Shown: positions 35,510-44,333, numbered from the stretch's first letter. The stretch is 64,000 bases of DNA from Armatimonadota bacterium (GCA_018268315.1 JAFDWU010000002.1:203636-267635), one strand, 5' to 3'. A program made the numbers and translations. The notes: generated by a model from the letters alone, not told the origin.

Positions 35510-36496
35510 ATGAGATTGACCCATTTGGTATCCGGGGCTGGCTGAGCGAGCAAGCTCGGCCAAAGCCAACTGACGGAGGTTCTCCGCCAGCTACCGCGCA
35601 ATAGCAACCCAGACCTGCTGGTTGGTTTCGAAACATCGGACGACGCGGGAGTCTTGGCGCTGCCTGGCGGTCAGCTCATTGTGCAAACGGTCGATTTCTT
35701 CACACCTATCGTCGACGACCCCTACGATTTCGGGGCAATCGCTGCCGCAAACTCCTTAAGCGATGTCTATGCAATGGGGGGAACGCCGTTTTCGGTTCTG
35801 AACATAAGCTGCTTTGATTCTTCGATTCCCGCCGAAGTGTGGGCTCAGGTGCTTCGCGGGGCTTACGACAAGACCGTAGAGGCGGGCGCAACCCTACTGG
35901 GAGGTCATTCCGTCGAAGATTCTCAGCCGAAGTTCGGGATGGCGGTGACCGGCCTGGTAGATAAGGATCGCCTTCTGGCAAATTCCAACGCAAAACCCGG
36001 CGATCGCATCTATCTCACCAAGTCGCTCGGCACAGGAATCCTCGCAACTGCCGCGAAGCAAGACAAGATTTCTCAAGAACAGTTTCAGCCTGCGATCACT
36101 TCGATGAAGACCCTTAACCGCGCCGGTGCGGAGTTTGCCGCCAGCATCGGAGCGCGATGCGCCACGGACGTGACCGGGTTCGGAGTGGTGGGCCACATCT
36201 ACAACGTCGCAAGAGCCTCGGGTGTGCGCGTCGAGCTTTATGCTGATCGGTTGCCCGTCTTCGATGGCGTGAAGGAACTTATCGAGGCAGGAGTTGGAAC
36301 GGGAGGCGCTGACCGCAACCGCTCCTTTATCGGATCCGCCTTCACGCGCGATGCCAAAGTGCCCGCCTGGCTAGAAGAACTGGCGTTTGACCCGCAAACG
36401 AGCGGCGGCCTTGCCATCTTCAGTAATCAGGAAACGGATGCATATCCTTGCATTGGCGAGGTCTTTGCGGGCGAGCCTCGTATATCGCTGAAGTAG
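35510..36496 (+). CDS. selD: Selenide, water dikinase SelD, itself a selenoprotein (in-frame TGA)
   Basis: SelD makes selenophosphate from selenide and ATP, the selenium donor for selenocysteine and selenouridine. From ATG 35510 the frame reads MRLTHLVSGAG, then TGA (35543-35545), then ASKLGQSQLTEVLRQL, continuing to NPDLLVGFETSDDAGV and QTVDFFTPIVDDPYDFG. The TGA aligns with essential Cys17 of E. coli SelD (GAGCGCK), and the essential Lys20 is kept as ASK. So the codon is very probably selenocysteine, as in other Sec-containing SelDs. A TAA at 35495-35497 closes the frame upstream. Total 328 codons, close to normal. Taking the TTG at 35654 as start loses the catalytic N-terminus. Confidence 0.9.
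35570..35590 (+). promoter_or_regulatory. Candidate bacterial SECIS stem-loop in selD
   Basis: CTGACGGAG (35570-35578) pairs with CTCCGCCAG (35582-35590) over nine positions with one A-C mismatch, leaving a GTT loop (35579-35581). The loop begins 34 bases after the TGA, a distance compatible with bacterial SECIS models as I recall them, and a G at the loop start is the expected SelB-contacting base. A second, GC-rich hairpin (35540-35561, GGCTGAGC with GCTCGGCC) encloses the TGA itself; its loop is too close to the codon to be read while the codon is in the ribosome A site. Confidence 0.55.
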
Positions 36497-36585
36497 CCGG
36501 AGTAATTACCAGATTTTGGCGAGAACGGCGCCCCCACCCATGGCGTCAATACTAATGATTCAACTCTTGTTGAGGCTTGTTTGTT

Positions 36586-37185
36586 ATGAAAAATTCTTTT
36601 GTCTTGGCTGGTTTGATTTTTGCGGGCATTGGTTCAGCATCAACCCTCACGTTCTTGGGCACGAATATTGGAAGTACGGTCTCTATCGCCGGGGTTTACA
36701 ACGGCGACGTGTTTGCTGGCAAGCTCGATTTCAACGATACAACGCTTGGCAACATCAAGACTTTCTGCTCCGATCTTCAGCACATCATCCACGCAGGACA
36801 GAGCTGGCAGGTTGCGATACTTGACTCCGCCAACCAGAGCCAGAACATTGCCGACGCAGGCCGAATTGTTGCCGCAGAATTTGCCAACGCCAATACCGCG
36901 GACAAAGCTGCCGGGCTCCAAATGGCGGTCTGGGAAGCCGTGTATGACGACGGCGCGATTTTTAACCCTAACCAGGGCACGTTTAGGGTCACTAACGCGA
37001 GTGCAGCCGCGATATCCTATGCTTCGACCTTCTATGGCATGAGGAATCAGAATGGGCACTCCATTTACCTGTTGCCGTCTTCTAACAGCGAAGGGCAGGG
37101 TCAGCTCACGCCTGTTCCAGAACCCGCTACCTTGGCCGCGCTTGGGATCCTGGGTTTGATCGCCGGCCGTCGCAAAAGGAACTGA
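36586..37185 (+). CDS. PEP-CTERM sorting-domain protein
   Basis: A 199-residue secreted protein starting at ATG 36586 (TGAGG about 11 bases before). It has a signal peptide (KNSFVLAGLIFAGIGSAS), a central domain with TVSIAGVYNGDVFAGKLDFN, CSDLQHIIHAGQSW and MAVWEAVYDDGAIF, and a C-terminal sorting signal: TPVPEPATLAALGILGLIAG followed by RRKR, i.e. the PEP motif, a membrane helix and an Arg cluster. In PEP-CTERM systems an exosortase cleaves at this site. It is closely related to the next gene. Confidence 0.93.
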   Translation: MKNSFVLAGLIFAGIGSASTLTFLGTNIGSTVSIAGVYNGDVFAGKLDFNDTTLGNIKTFCSDLQHIIHAGQSWQVAILDSANQSQNIADAGRIVAAEFANANTADKAAGLQMAVWEAVYDDGAIFNPNQGTFRVTNASAAAISYASTFYGMRNQNGHSIYLLPSSNSEGQGQLTPVPEPATLAALGILGLIAGRRKRN

Positions 37186-37208
37186 CGGTCTTCTTCATCA
37201 AGGAAAAG

Positions 37209-37230
37209 GGCGCCTGACGGCGCCTTTTTT
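37209..37230 (+). terminator. Rho-independent terminator between the PEP-CTERM genes
   Basis: A GGCGCC stem (37209-37214), TGAC loop and GGCGCC (37219-37224) are followed by six T (37225-37230), and an A-run precedes the stem. It is a textbook intrinsic terminator 23 bases after the first PEP-CTERM gene, separating it from the paralog. Confidence 0.92.
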
Positions 37231-37311
37231 GTGCCTCGCAAAGTCGCCAGGTTCATCGCATTTCCGTTGCAATTGGCATGCGCATTGCACCACGAGGAAG
37301 CGAGGACCATC

Positions 37312-37914
37312 ATGAAGAAGTTTGCAATTATCTCGATTCTCGCAACCCTGAGCGCACTGAGCTTTGGCGGAACCATGACCCTGTTGGGGACGGGACTTGG
37401 CCAGGCGGTTACCATCGCGGGAGTCCAAAGCGGCACATTCTTTGCCGGAAAGCTCTCATTCAACGAAACTTCGCTTGGGCACATTCAGAGCGTTTGTGTT
37501 GACCTGGAGCACGTAATCCATATCGGCCAGAGTTGGCCCGACCAGATCATCATGGATTCGTCCACGTTGTCCGCACACCTGCAGGATGCCGCCCACATCG
37601 TTGCCGCTGGCTTCAACGAAGCCAACACCAACGACAAGGCTGCCGGCCTTCAGCTTGCAGTTTGGGAAGCGGTTTACGATGACGGCGTCAGCTTCAATAC
37701 CGGTAGCGGCAGCTTCAAAGTGACCAACGCTTCATCTGGCGTTCTTTCAGCCGCATCAACCTACTACGCAATGAAGAACGGCAATGGAAATGCAATCTAC
37801 ATTCAGGCAATGGACGGTTGCGGCCAAAGCCAGATGACTGCGGTGCCTGAGCCGACGAGCCTCCTGGGTATTGCATCCGTCGCCATCGCAGCAGTTCGAC
37901 GCAAGCGCAAGTAA
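37312..37914 (+). CDS. PEP-CTERM sorting-domain protein, paralog of the preceding gene
   Basis: A 200-residue secreted protein from ATG 37312 (AGGA site upstream). Signal peptide KKFAIISILATLSALSFGG, then the same blocks as the upstream paralog: QAVTIAGVQSGTFFAGKLSFNE, CVDLEHVIHIGQSW, AAGLQLAVWEAVYDDG and FKVTNASSG. It ends with VPEPTSLLGIASVAIAAV and RRKRK. The pair arose by tandem duplication, but each has its own upstream region, since a strong terminator lies between them. Function unknown; the conserved Cys and aromatic residues suggest a structured adhesin-like fold. Confidence 0.92.
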   Translation: MKKFAIISILATLSALSFGGTMTLLGTGLGQAVTIAGVQSGTFFAGKLSFNETSLGHIQSVCVDLEHVIHIGQSWPDQIIMDSSTLSAHLQDAAHIVAAGFNEANTNDKAAGLQLAVWEAVYDDGVSFNTGSGSFKVTNASSGVLSAASTYYAMKNGNGNAIYIQAMDGCGQSQMTAVPEPTSLLGIASVAIAAVRRKRK

Positions 37915-37947
37915 TGGCTGTAAGCCAAGCGCTGTGCTGGCAACAAC

Positions 37948-38376
37948 TTACGCCCGGTTCAGACTCATATAAGTTTGCAGAAACTTCATATCGCGTCCTC
38001 GACGCGCCAGCGCTTGGTTGACCTTGATCACTATGAGTTCATAAGGATCAAGGTCCGGCGCGTTTTTCTCAAGGTAATCGAAGGCGCCTCGCCGCATCGC
38101 TTCCACCGCATTGGCAACCGTCCCGTAGGCGGTCAGCACGATCACCTGCGCAAACATATCTCGTTGAAGAGCGGCATCAAGCACATCCAACCCGCTTTGC
38201 GGCTTTTCCATGCTCATGTCGGTGACGATCGCTGCATAGGGCTGGTCAGCCTCGCGAATGAACTTGATCGCCTCTTCGGCGTTGGCAGCGAGGGTGACCT
38301 GCAGGTTTGTCCGCTCAAGTCGGCGCGCCAGCGCTTTGCGAACTCCTTCCTCGTCATCAGCAAGCAAAATGTGCAT
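37948..38376 (-). CDS. Single-domain response regulator
   Basis: A 142-residue CheY-like receiver domain with no output domain. It has the acidic pair in LLADDEE, the phospho-acceptor Asp in IVTDMSM (about residue 53), the Thr in VLTAYG and Lys in LEKN. The pattern GTVANAVEAMRRGAFDYLEK is typical of NtrC-type receivers. The C-terminal 20 residues (RGRDMKFLQTYMSLNRA) extend past the receiver fold. The cognate kinase is not nearby. It lies six bases after the sugar-phosphate isomerase gene, on the same transcript. Confidence 0.9.
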   Translation of the reverse strand: MHILLADDEEGVRKALARRLERTNLQVTLAANAEEAIKFIREADQPYAAIVTDMSMEKPQSGLDVLDAALQRDMFAQVIVLTAYGTVANAVEAMRRGAFDYLEKNAPDLDPYELIVIKVNQALARRGRDMKFLQTYMSLNRA

Positions 38377-38381
38377 TCGAA

Positions 38382-39401
38382 TTACCCGGTGAACCGCTTT
38401 GAGGCTTCGATCCGGCCAATATCGCTCGGATCAATTCCTCTCATAGCTGCACAGTATATCGACACAAAGTCGCCTAACAAGGAAAGTCCCAGACGGCGCT
38501 GGAGCGGTGATCCTTCCGCGACTGAGGTTTCGTGCCATATGGTGCCGTCAGTAAGTTGGCTCTCGAACGCCTCTTTGAACCGCGTTTCCTCGGCCGATTC
38601 CGTAGCCGTGGAGAGAAACAAAATCCGCCAATCCTTTTCATCCTTCTCACCCCACGCCATCAATTCATTGTGGTTTGACTCTGGAATGGCGCCTGCAAAC
38701 GCCTTCATTTTCGAGTTTTCGTTTAGCAGTGTTTTCCAGCGGTAGGCGACAGCCACTTCTCGCACCGACAGAACCAGCACGCTCTTGTCGTGTAGGTGAG
38801 TGGCCAGATCCAAGGCCAGGTTTTGCTTTCCGGCAGATTCTAGCGACCACGCTTCGATACTCTTTCGAAGGGAGGCGCTGATACTCTTGTAATCCGGCAT
38901 CTCGAGCCAACCGAAACCGGCTGCCATCTGGATAAGAGGGACAAGCAAAAGCCCAAAGGCAGCGCGCGGCGGGAGCCCGCTCGGAAGTTGAATCAGCGAC
39001 AAGTTCTGAGACGAAGCCCGTCGCTGCATCTCGCCGCCAGACGTAACCGCCACAACGGTACAACCTCGTTCCACCGCCTGCTGCATCAGGCGCAGAGTTT
39101 CGGCGGTGTCGCCCGAATAGCTACTACAGACAACCAGAGCATCTGGACCAACAAACTGAGGGAGGCGCAAGCCGCGGACGACGGAGCAAGAGATGGGGCA
39201 GGAATCCTCGATTAGCTCCTGAACAAACTCGCCCGCCAGGGCCGATCCGCCCATTCCACAGAACGCTACGGAACGGAAATCCTTTGCGGGAAGGCAGGCT
39301 GGATCAAAAAGGGTTAACGCGCGTTCGCACTGGTCCGCAAATGCCCGAGCATGGGCGTACATACCACCCGAATCAAGTTTTTGCAGATCGTCCAGATTCA
39401 T
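38382..39401 (-). CDS. Bifunctional phosphoglucose/phosphomannose isomerase
   Basis: A 339-residue SIS-domain protein. The first SIS domain (about 30-170) has SVAFCGMGGSALAGEF and VVCSSYSGDTAETLRLM (the sugar-phosphate Ser/Thr loop); the second (200-339) has NENSKMKAFAGAIPESNHNELMAW, the ExxHN active-site block of the archaeal/bacterial PGI-PMI family. It interconverts fructose-6-phosphate with glucose-6-phosphate or mannose-6-phosphate. It lies downstream of rpsF and ssb and probably shares their transcript. Confidence 0.92.
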   Translation of the reverse strand: MNLDDLQKLDSGGMYAHARAFADQCERALTLFDPACLPAKDFRSVAFCGMGGSALAGEFVQELIEDSCPISCSVVRGLRLPQFVGPDALVVCSSYSGDTAETLRLMQQAVERGCTVVAVTSGGEMQRRASSQNLSLIQLPSGLPPRAAFGLLLVPLIQMAAGFGWLEMPDYKSISASLRKSIEAWSLESAGKQNLALDLATHLHDKSVLVLSVREVAVAYRWKTLLNENSKMKAFAGAIPESNHNELMAWGEKDEKDWRILFLSTATESAEETRFKEAFESQLTDGTIWHETSVAEGSPLQRRLGLSLLGDFVSIYCAAMRGIDPSDIGRIEASKRFTG

Positions 39402-39412
39402 CCGCTGCCGAA

Positions 39413-39823
39413 TTACTCTTCGGCAAACGGGTCATCTTCGAGCGCCGGCGCCGGACCGCTGGCAACTGCTGCCATTGCTGATCCGCTATCGCCGTCTTCT
39501 CGCGGCCGGTCGAGAGCATCGACGTTGTCGGCAACAATCTCAACGACTTCGCGGTTCTGACCATCGCTGGTTGTGTACTTGCGGGACTGCAAGCGACCCT
39601 CAACCACCACGAGGCGACCCTTATTCAAATAGTTGGAAACGAACTCGGCGGTTTGGCCCCAAGCCGTAACCCGGAAGAAATCCGCGTCAGGGCTGCCATC
39701 CTGCGGTTTGATTCGCTTGCGAACCGCAATCGAAAAGTCGGTTACGCTCTTTCCACCCGAAGTGGTTCGCAATTCAGGGTCGCGAACCAATCTGCCAATA
39801 AGGATCACACGATTAATAGTCAA
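39413..39823 (-). CDS. ssb: Single-stranded DNA-binding protein
   Basis: The 136-residue protein starts INRVILIGRLVRDPELRTTSGGKSV and has DFFRVTAWGQTAEFVSNYLNKGRLVVVEGRLQSRKYTTSDGQ, all from the OB-fold of bacterial SSB. The C-terminal tail is short and ends DDPFAEE: the usual protein-interaction tip DDDIPF is changed so that Pro-Phe is followed by Ala-Glu-Glu rather than being terminal. The rpsF-ssb order is conserved in many bacteria; rpsR, which usually follows, is absent here. Confidence 0.94.
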   Translation of the reverse strand: MTINRVILIGRLVRDPELRTTSGGKSVTDFSIAVRKRIKPQDGSPDADFFRVTAWGQTAEFVSNYLNKGRLVVVEGRLQSRKYTTSDGQNREVVEIVADNVDALDRPREDGDSGSAMAAVASGPAPALEDDPFAEE

Positions 39824-39827
39824 GGTC

Positions 39828-40124
39828 TTAGTCCTCTACTTTGAAGGTTCGATGTCGAATAACTTCGTCTGCGATGCCGAGCAGGCGGCTTAACTCAGCC
39901 GGAAGGTCGGTCGGCGCTTCAAAGCTCATCAGCACGTAATTGCCTTCCTTGCAACCGTCGATCTCGTAAGCAAGCTTGCGGCGATCCCACTTTGCGGCAT
40001 GGCTAACGGTTCCGCCGTGATCTTCAACCACGCTCTTGAACCGCTGGGTTACTTTGCTGAGGTCGGCATCCGATACTTCGGGCCGAACAATGTACATCGT
40101 TTCGTATTTCTGAGTTTTCTTCAT
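39828..40124 (-). CDS. rpsF: 30S ribosomal protein S6
   Basis: The 98-residue protein has the S6 pattern: QKYETMYIVRPEVSD at the start, VSHAAKWDRRKLAYEIDGCKEGNYVLMSFEA in the middle and LSRLLGIADEVIRHRTFKVE at the end. It is the first gene of an rpsF-ssb-isomerase-response regulator run. The 199-base gap before it, shared with the divergent gspE-like gene, contains no other gene that I can support. Confidence 0.95.
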   Translation of the reverse strand: MKKTQKYETMYIVRPEVSDADLSKVTQRFKSVVEDHGGTVSHAAKWDRRKLAYEIDGCKEGNYVLMSFEAPTDLPAELSRLLGIADEVIRHRTFKVED

Positions 40125-40323
40125 GAGCTCCCTATGGACTCCGGCGATTCCGCAACTGGGCGGAACAGAGAGTTACGGGAGCTATCTTACCACAATTCCG
40201 CCCGATATGAGACATATTTCTACTACTTGTAGAAATCTCGTGCAGTTTTAGTTCGCAAATCCGCCTGTATAAGTTGCCGTGCCTTGCCGAAAATCCAACT
40301 AGCACCACCCGGGATTAGAACCA

Positions 40324-42081
40324 ATGTCAAATGTAAGACGACGCCTTGGCGACCACCTCATTGCGCTTAAGCTGATCAATCAGGATCAGCTTAGCACCGC
40401 TCTTGAACTGCAGAAGGACTCCCCCGCCCCCTTAGGCAGCATCCTTGTTTCGCTTGGCTTCCTTACCGAAGACCTGCTGCTGAAGGCGCTTGCCGCTCAA
40501 ATGGGCGTTTCCCCGTGGACGCTCGGCGATAATCCGCCGACTCCCGAAGCGGTTTCGAAGGTTCCCGGCCACCTTTGCCGAACCTACCAAGTGCTCCCGG
40601 TTGCCGTGCGCCACGACCTATTGGTGCTGGCGATGCGAAATCCGGCGGACCTTGACGCGATCGACCTTATTCGCAACTTCTCCGGCATGCGCATCGAACC
40701 GGTGCTCGTCGATGCCGACCGGTTGATGAAGACGATCGACGAAACGTATCGCGATCAGCCCGGCGCCGCCGGCAACATGGACACTCTGGTTGCCAGCGCG
40801 ATCAAAGAATTTAATATCGACCTGAATGTCAATGCCAAGCGCGAGAAGCTGACCGGCGAAGTTGATGAGCGCCCGGTGGTCGGGCTTATCAACCAGGTGC
40901 TTGCCGACGCTATCCGCCTCGGCGCTTCGGACGTTCACATTGAGCCTCGGCCCGACAAGGTTGAAGTGCGATACCGTGTGGATGGCCAGCTTGTGCCGGT
41001 TCGAGACTTCCCGATTGCCCTGCATCCGATGTTCTCCACTCGCCTTAAAATCATGGCGGAACTTGACATTGTTGAGCACCGAATTCCGCAGGACGGCCGC
41101 ATCTCCGCGATGGTGGACAATCGCCTGATCGACCTTCGTGTTTCGATTCTGCCGAACCAGCATGGCTCGCGAATCGTGCTTCGAATTCTTGATAAGAGCG
41201 CGTCGATTAAGTCGCTCGATCAGCTTGGCTTCAGCCAAGAGCAGTACGACGCTTTCAAGAGCAAGGTTGAAAAGCCTTACGGGCTCTATCTGGTAACCGG
41301 CCCGACCGGCTCTGGAAAGACAACCACGCTTTACGCCGCCTTGAATCAGCTTCGCACAACCGCGAACAACATCATGACCTGCGAGGACCCGATTGAATAC
41401 GAAATGCCGGGCATTAACCAATCGCAGGTGAATGAGAAGGTCGGCCTTACCTTTGCTTTGCAGCTTAGAGCGATTCTCCGCCAAGACCCCGACATCATCC
41501 TCGTCGGTGAAATCCGTGATGGCGAGACCGCCAACATCGCAATCCGCGCGGCGCTTACCGGTCACCTTGTTTTGAGCACGCTTCACTGTAACGACGCCCC
41601 AAGCGCGGTGCCGCGATTGCTGGACATGGGCCTGGACCCGTTCCTGCTGAGCACTTGTTTGCTCGGCGTTAGCTCGCAGCGCCTAATCAGAAACCTCTGC
41701 ACGTCGTGCCGCGAACCTGCGGCGGCGAGCGACGAGGATATGAAGTTCCTGCGCGAGTACTTGAACGACAACGAGATCCCGATGCTTTACAAGAGCGTGG
41801 GCTGCGCGAAGTGCGGCTACACCGGGTTCAAGGGTCGCCAAGCGGTTCACGAAGTCATGCCCCTTAGCGCGCCGATTGCGAATGCAATCGCCGAGCGGGC
41901 AACGCTTAACGAGGTTCGAGAAGTTGCGGAGCAGTACGGCTACAAGCCGATGCGTGATGCGGCCATCAATTTGGTGCTGAACGGAGTTACCACGCTTCAG
42001 GAAGCGCGACGCCAGGTCTTCTTCGAGACCACTGAGGAGCTGCTTACTCAACAGCAGCAAGATTTCCGAAAGGCAAGCTAG
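40324..42081 (+). CDS. GspE/PilB-type secretion ATPase
   Basis: The 585-residue protein has an N-terminal MshEN/T2SSE_N domain (1-150: LGDHLIALKLINQDQLSTALELQ), then the ATPase core: Walker A GPTGSGKTT (from residue 326), the Asp box CEDPIEYEMPGINQSQVN, Walker B LRQDPDIILVGEIRD, the His box LTGHLVLSTLHCNDA and a tetracysteine zinc site (CTSC ... CAKCGY). It powers assembly of type IV pili or type II secretion; the other components are not adjacent, so the two cannot be told apart. Confidence 0.93.
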   Translation: MSNVRRRLGDHLIALKLINQDQLSTALELQKDSPAPLGSILVSLGFLTEDLLLKALAAQMGVSPWTLGDNPPTPEAVSKVPGHLCRTYQVLPVAVRHDLLVLAMRNPADLDAIDLIRNFSGMRIEPVLVDADRLMKTIDETYRDQPGAAGNMDTLVASAIKEFNIDLNVNAKREKLTGEVDERPVVGLINQVLADAIRLGASDVHIEPRPDKVEVRYRVDGQLVPVRDFPIALHPMFSTRLKIMAELDIVEHRIPQDGRISAMVDNRLIDLRVSILPNQHGSRIVLRILDKSASIKSLDQLGFSQEQYDAFKSKVEKPYGLYLVTGPTGSGKTTTLYAALNQLRTTANNIMTCEDPIEYEMPGINQSQVNEKVGLTFALQLRAILRQDPDIILVGEIRDGETANIAIRAALTGHLVLSTLHCNDAPSAVPRLLDMGLDPFLLSTCLLGVSSQRLIRNLCTSCREPAAASDEDMKFLREYLNDNEIPMLYKSVGCAKCGYTGFKGRQAVHEVMPLSAPIANAIAERATLNEVREVAEQYGYKPMRDAAINLVLNGVTTLQEARRQVFFETTEELLTQQQQDFRKAS

Positions 42082-42102
42082 CTTCTAGCTTCTTCATCAA
42101 CC

Positions 42103-42129
42103 AAGCGGCTTCCTTCATGGGAGCCGCTT
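42103..42129. terminator. Bidirectional hairpin terminator
   Basis: AAGCGGCTTCC (42103-42113) pairs with GGGAGCCGCTT (42119-42129) through a TTCAT loop, an eleven-base stem with one T-G pair. TGTGCTTTT follows on the plus strand. It lies between the convergent gspE-like gene and the methyltransferase gene and likely ends both transcripts. Confidence 0.75.
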
Positions 42130-42135
42130 GTGCTT

Positions 42136-44253
42136 TTACCCACCCTTGATTTTGCGAAGTGGCGCGGTGATCCGCCAACTGGTTGAGGCTTCCATGGCCC
42201 GGATGTGGGCGTGGGCGGCATCAAGCGCAGCTTGCAGTTGCTGGATCTGCTGGACGTCGGCGGTGTGGGCCGCTTCCTGCTCGGCGATCTTGGCGCGCAG
42301 AGCAGCGGGATCGCTGGCGGAACGCCAGGCAACGGGGGCCTTCCACTTAAAGGGTCTGAGTTCTTGTAGCTCTCGCTCGTTAGCCTTCTCTCGCGAGAGG
42401 CGGTCAAACCCCAGGCTCTTCCAGAAAAGACCGTCGACCTCTTTTCGCCCGTTGATAACCCGCATTGCGTAGGCGCACCGCGAGGCGAGATCGGCGACGG
42501 TAGCCACTTCCGGCATTCCAAACGAGAACGGCGCTTCGGGGCAGCCGTAAACGTCAGCCCAGTTCTTGCCCAGCACGCTGATTGCGACTTCGAACCCCGC
42601 GCGCAGGCGCGCCAAGCATTCCTGGACATCGCGCTGGCCCGCTGCCAGCTTGGCAAGCTCCAGATGGCACGAGATTGTCTTGGTGGCAATAAGAGGCGAG
42701 TATTCAAGCGGATCAATCGCCGCGCCCTGCGCGAAGCTGGCTTTTGCCCCATCGAGGTCGCCTTGCGAAAGCTGAAGCAGCCCCAAGATGTACAGCAGAG
42801 AGATTCGCCAGCGAACATGGTGAGGCCCATCATCGGCGCTTGCAAGATACTTGTTGATGCGCCCGGCAACTTCTTCAACTGCCCCGCCCGAGCCAAGCAC
42901 GTCATAGCCCAGGACGCAAAGAGCCGCGCCCTCATCCACCGAGCCCGCCGTCGCTTCGTTAAGCGCTTCCTTGGCAAGTGGGCCAAGCAATGCCCCGTTG
43001 AACGGGCGCAAACCGATGGACACTAGACCACGGATGAGATACGGATTAGCGTAGTCCCGCTTGAATGCGGTGACGTTCGATTCCACTCCGCACGGCGTGG
43101 GATAAAGCGTTTCCTGATAGCTTTCTTTCGTGCCGCCGATCGGCGTCTTGACGCCGCAAAGCAGCCACCACTCAGGGTCGACGGGCGGCTCCTGGGAGTT
43201 AATATCCACGTGGTGGATGCGCCGCGTTTCGTTCGTGTGCTTCATGCCCCCGCCCGCATACTGGGCGATGGCGACATCCGGCAGGAAAACCCGCCCGACC
43301 TCTTCTTTGAACGAACGCCAATCGTAAACCTGCAGGTGGTGCGGATTGGGGTCGACCCCCTCCTCGTTCAGCCACTGATTCGGCACGCTGACAAGGATTC
43401 GGCCCGCGGGCTTTAGCACCCGCTTGATTTCCGCCAGGAAGATGTCCGGATGCGGCAGGTGCTCCAGGGTCTCGAATGAGGCGACGAAGTCGATGGACTG
43501 ATCCGCGATTTGGGTTAGGTTTTCCGCATCGCCCACCAGGAACTCGGTTCGCTCGCCCGGCAGGCTATAGCAATCCCGGGCGTATTCGATTGCGCCCTGC
43601 GAGTTATCGATGGCGATGACCTTGGCGGCGGGCGTTCCCTGCGCCATCGCGTAGGCGCCGTAGCCAAGCCCGCAGGCGACATCCAGCACCGTATCGCCGG
43701 GTTGGATGTAATTGAAGGCGAAATCGTATCTCACCAGGTGCGCGTCGGACCGCCGCCCCGCCTCGCGCAGATGGTCCATGTGCAGGTCCCGCTCCGCCTT
43801 CAGCTGGGCCAGGGTCCTTCGCTGCAGGACTTCGTCGGGGATGAGTTCGAAGGCTGCCAGAAGGGTTTGCCCGTCCTCATCCAGCTCGCTGTAGTTGATG
43901 CCCTGGAACGTTAGCGGATGCTTGCGGAAGCCGGCTTCGATGAACTCCTGCTCGATGGTCCTTCTTGCCTCGGCGGGCGCCTGCTCGACGACGACGCAGA
44001 CATTGGGGATGTTGTTCTGGCGGGCCTTTTCCGCCACTTCTTTGATGGCCTTGCTGTCGGGGGTTGATTCGAACACCGCGATGTGGCCGTGGCTGCTGGG
44101 CTCTTTGATGGGAATGCCCGATAGGTTCAAAGCGCGCTTGAGGGCGTTCGTGTTTGCGCCCGATAGGCCCACCGGCCCCGGCCCGCAAATTCGCAGATAG
44201 CTTTCGGCAATGTCGCCCCAGTTCGGCATCGGCTGGATTCTACTAGATTCCAT
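42136..44253 (-). CDS. Large SAM-dependent methyltransferase protein
   Basis: A 705-residue protein starting at ATG 44253; an alternative ATG lies at 44229, and a TTG at 44325 would run into the tRNA region. A class I methyltransferase domain occupies about 185-330: GDTVLDVACGLGYGAYAMA (motif I), VIAIDNS, VGDAENL, DFVASFETLEHLPHPDIFLAEIKRVLKPAGRILVSVPN. The region after it looks TPR-like, and the C-terminus has a coiled coil ending in MEASTSWRITAPLRKI, a tail usually seen in rhamnan-type glycosyltransferases and their partners. This suggests a role in surface polysaccharide methylation. Confidence 0.75.
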   Translation of the reverse strand: MESSRIQPMPNWGDIAESYLRICGPGPVGLSGANTNALKRALNLSGIPIKEPSSHGHIAVFESTPDSKAIKEVAEKARQNNIPNVCVVVEQAPAEARRTIEQEFIEAGFRKHPLTFQGINYSELDEDGQTLLAAFELIPDEVLQRRTLAQLKAERDLHMDHLREAGRRSDAHLVRYDFAFNYIQPGDTVLDVACGLGYGAYAMAQGTPAAKVIAIDNSQGAIEYARDCYSLPGERTEFLVGDAENLTQIADQSIDFVASFETLEHLPHPDIFLAEIKRVLKPAGRILVSVPNQWLNEEGVDPNPHHLQVYDWRSFKEEVGRVFLPDVAIAQYAGGGMKHTNETRRIHHVDINSQEPPVDPEWWLLCGVKTPIGGTKESYQETLYPTPCGVESNVTAFKRDYANPYLIRGLVSIGLRPFNGALLGPLAKEALNEATAGSVDEGAALCVLGYDVLGSGGAVEEVAGRINKYLASADDGPHHVRWRISLLYILGLLQLSQGDLDGAKASFAQGAAIDPLEYSPLIATKTISCHLELAKLAAGQRDVQECLARLRAGFEVAISVLGKNWADVYGCPEAPFSFGMPEVATVADLASRCAYAMRVINGRKEVDGLFWKSLGFDRLSREKANERELQELRPFKWKAPVAWRSASDPAALRAKIAEQEAAHTADVQQIQQLQAALDAAHAHIRAMEASTSWRITAPLRKIKGG

Positions 44254-44333
44254 TTCTGGGGGGTTTGTTGGGGTTTTGCGGTCTTGTCCCTCTTGCGCCG
44301 CCTCCCGGCAGCCGAGTATTATCAATGCCTTGT

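Noticed and set aside
35540..35561. The GC-rich hairpin enclosing the TGA as the SECIS element.
   Set aside because: Its loop is only two bases from the TGA, so it would be unwound by the ribosome when the codon is read. The next hairpin fits better.
35654..36496. selD starting at TTG 35654 (280 residues).
   Set aside because: The upstream frame encodes the conserved SelD N-terminus through an in-frame TGA, including the catalytic Cys/Sec and Lys; the shorter form would be inactive.
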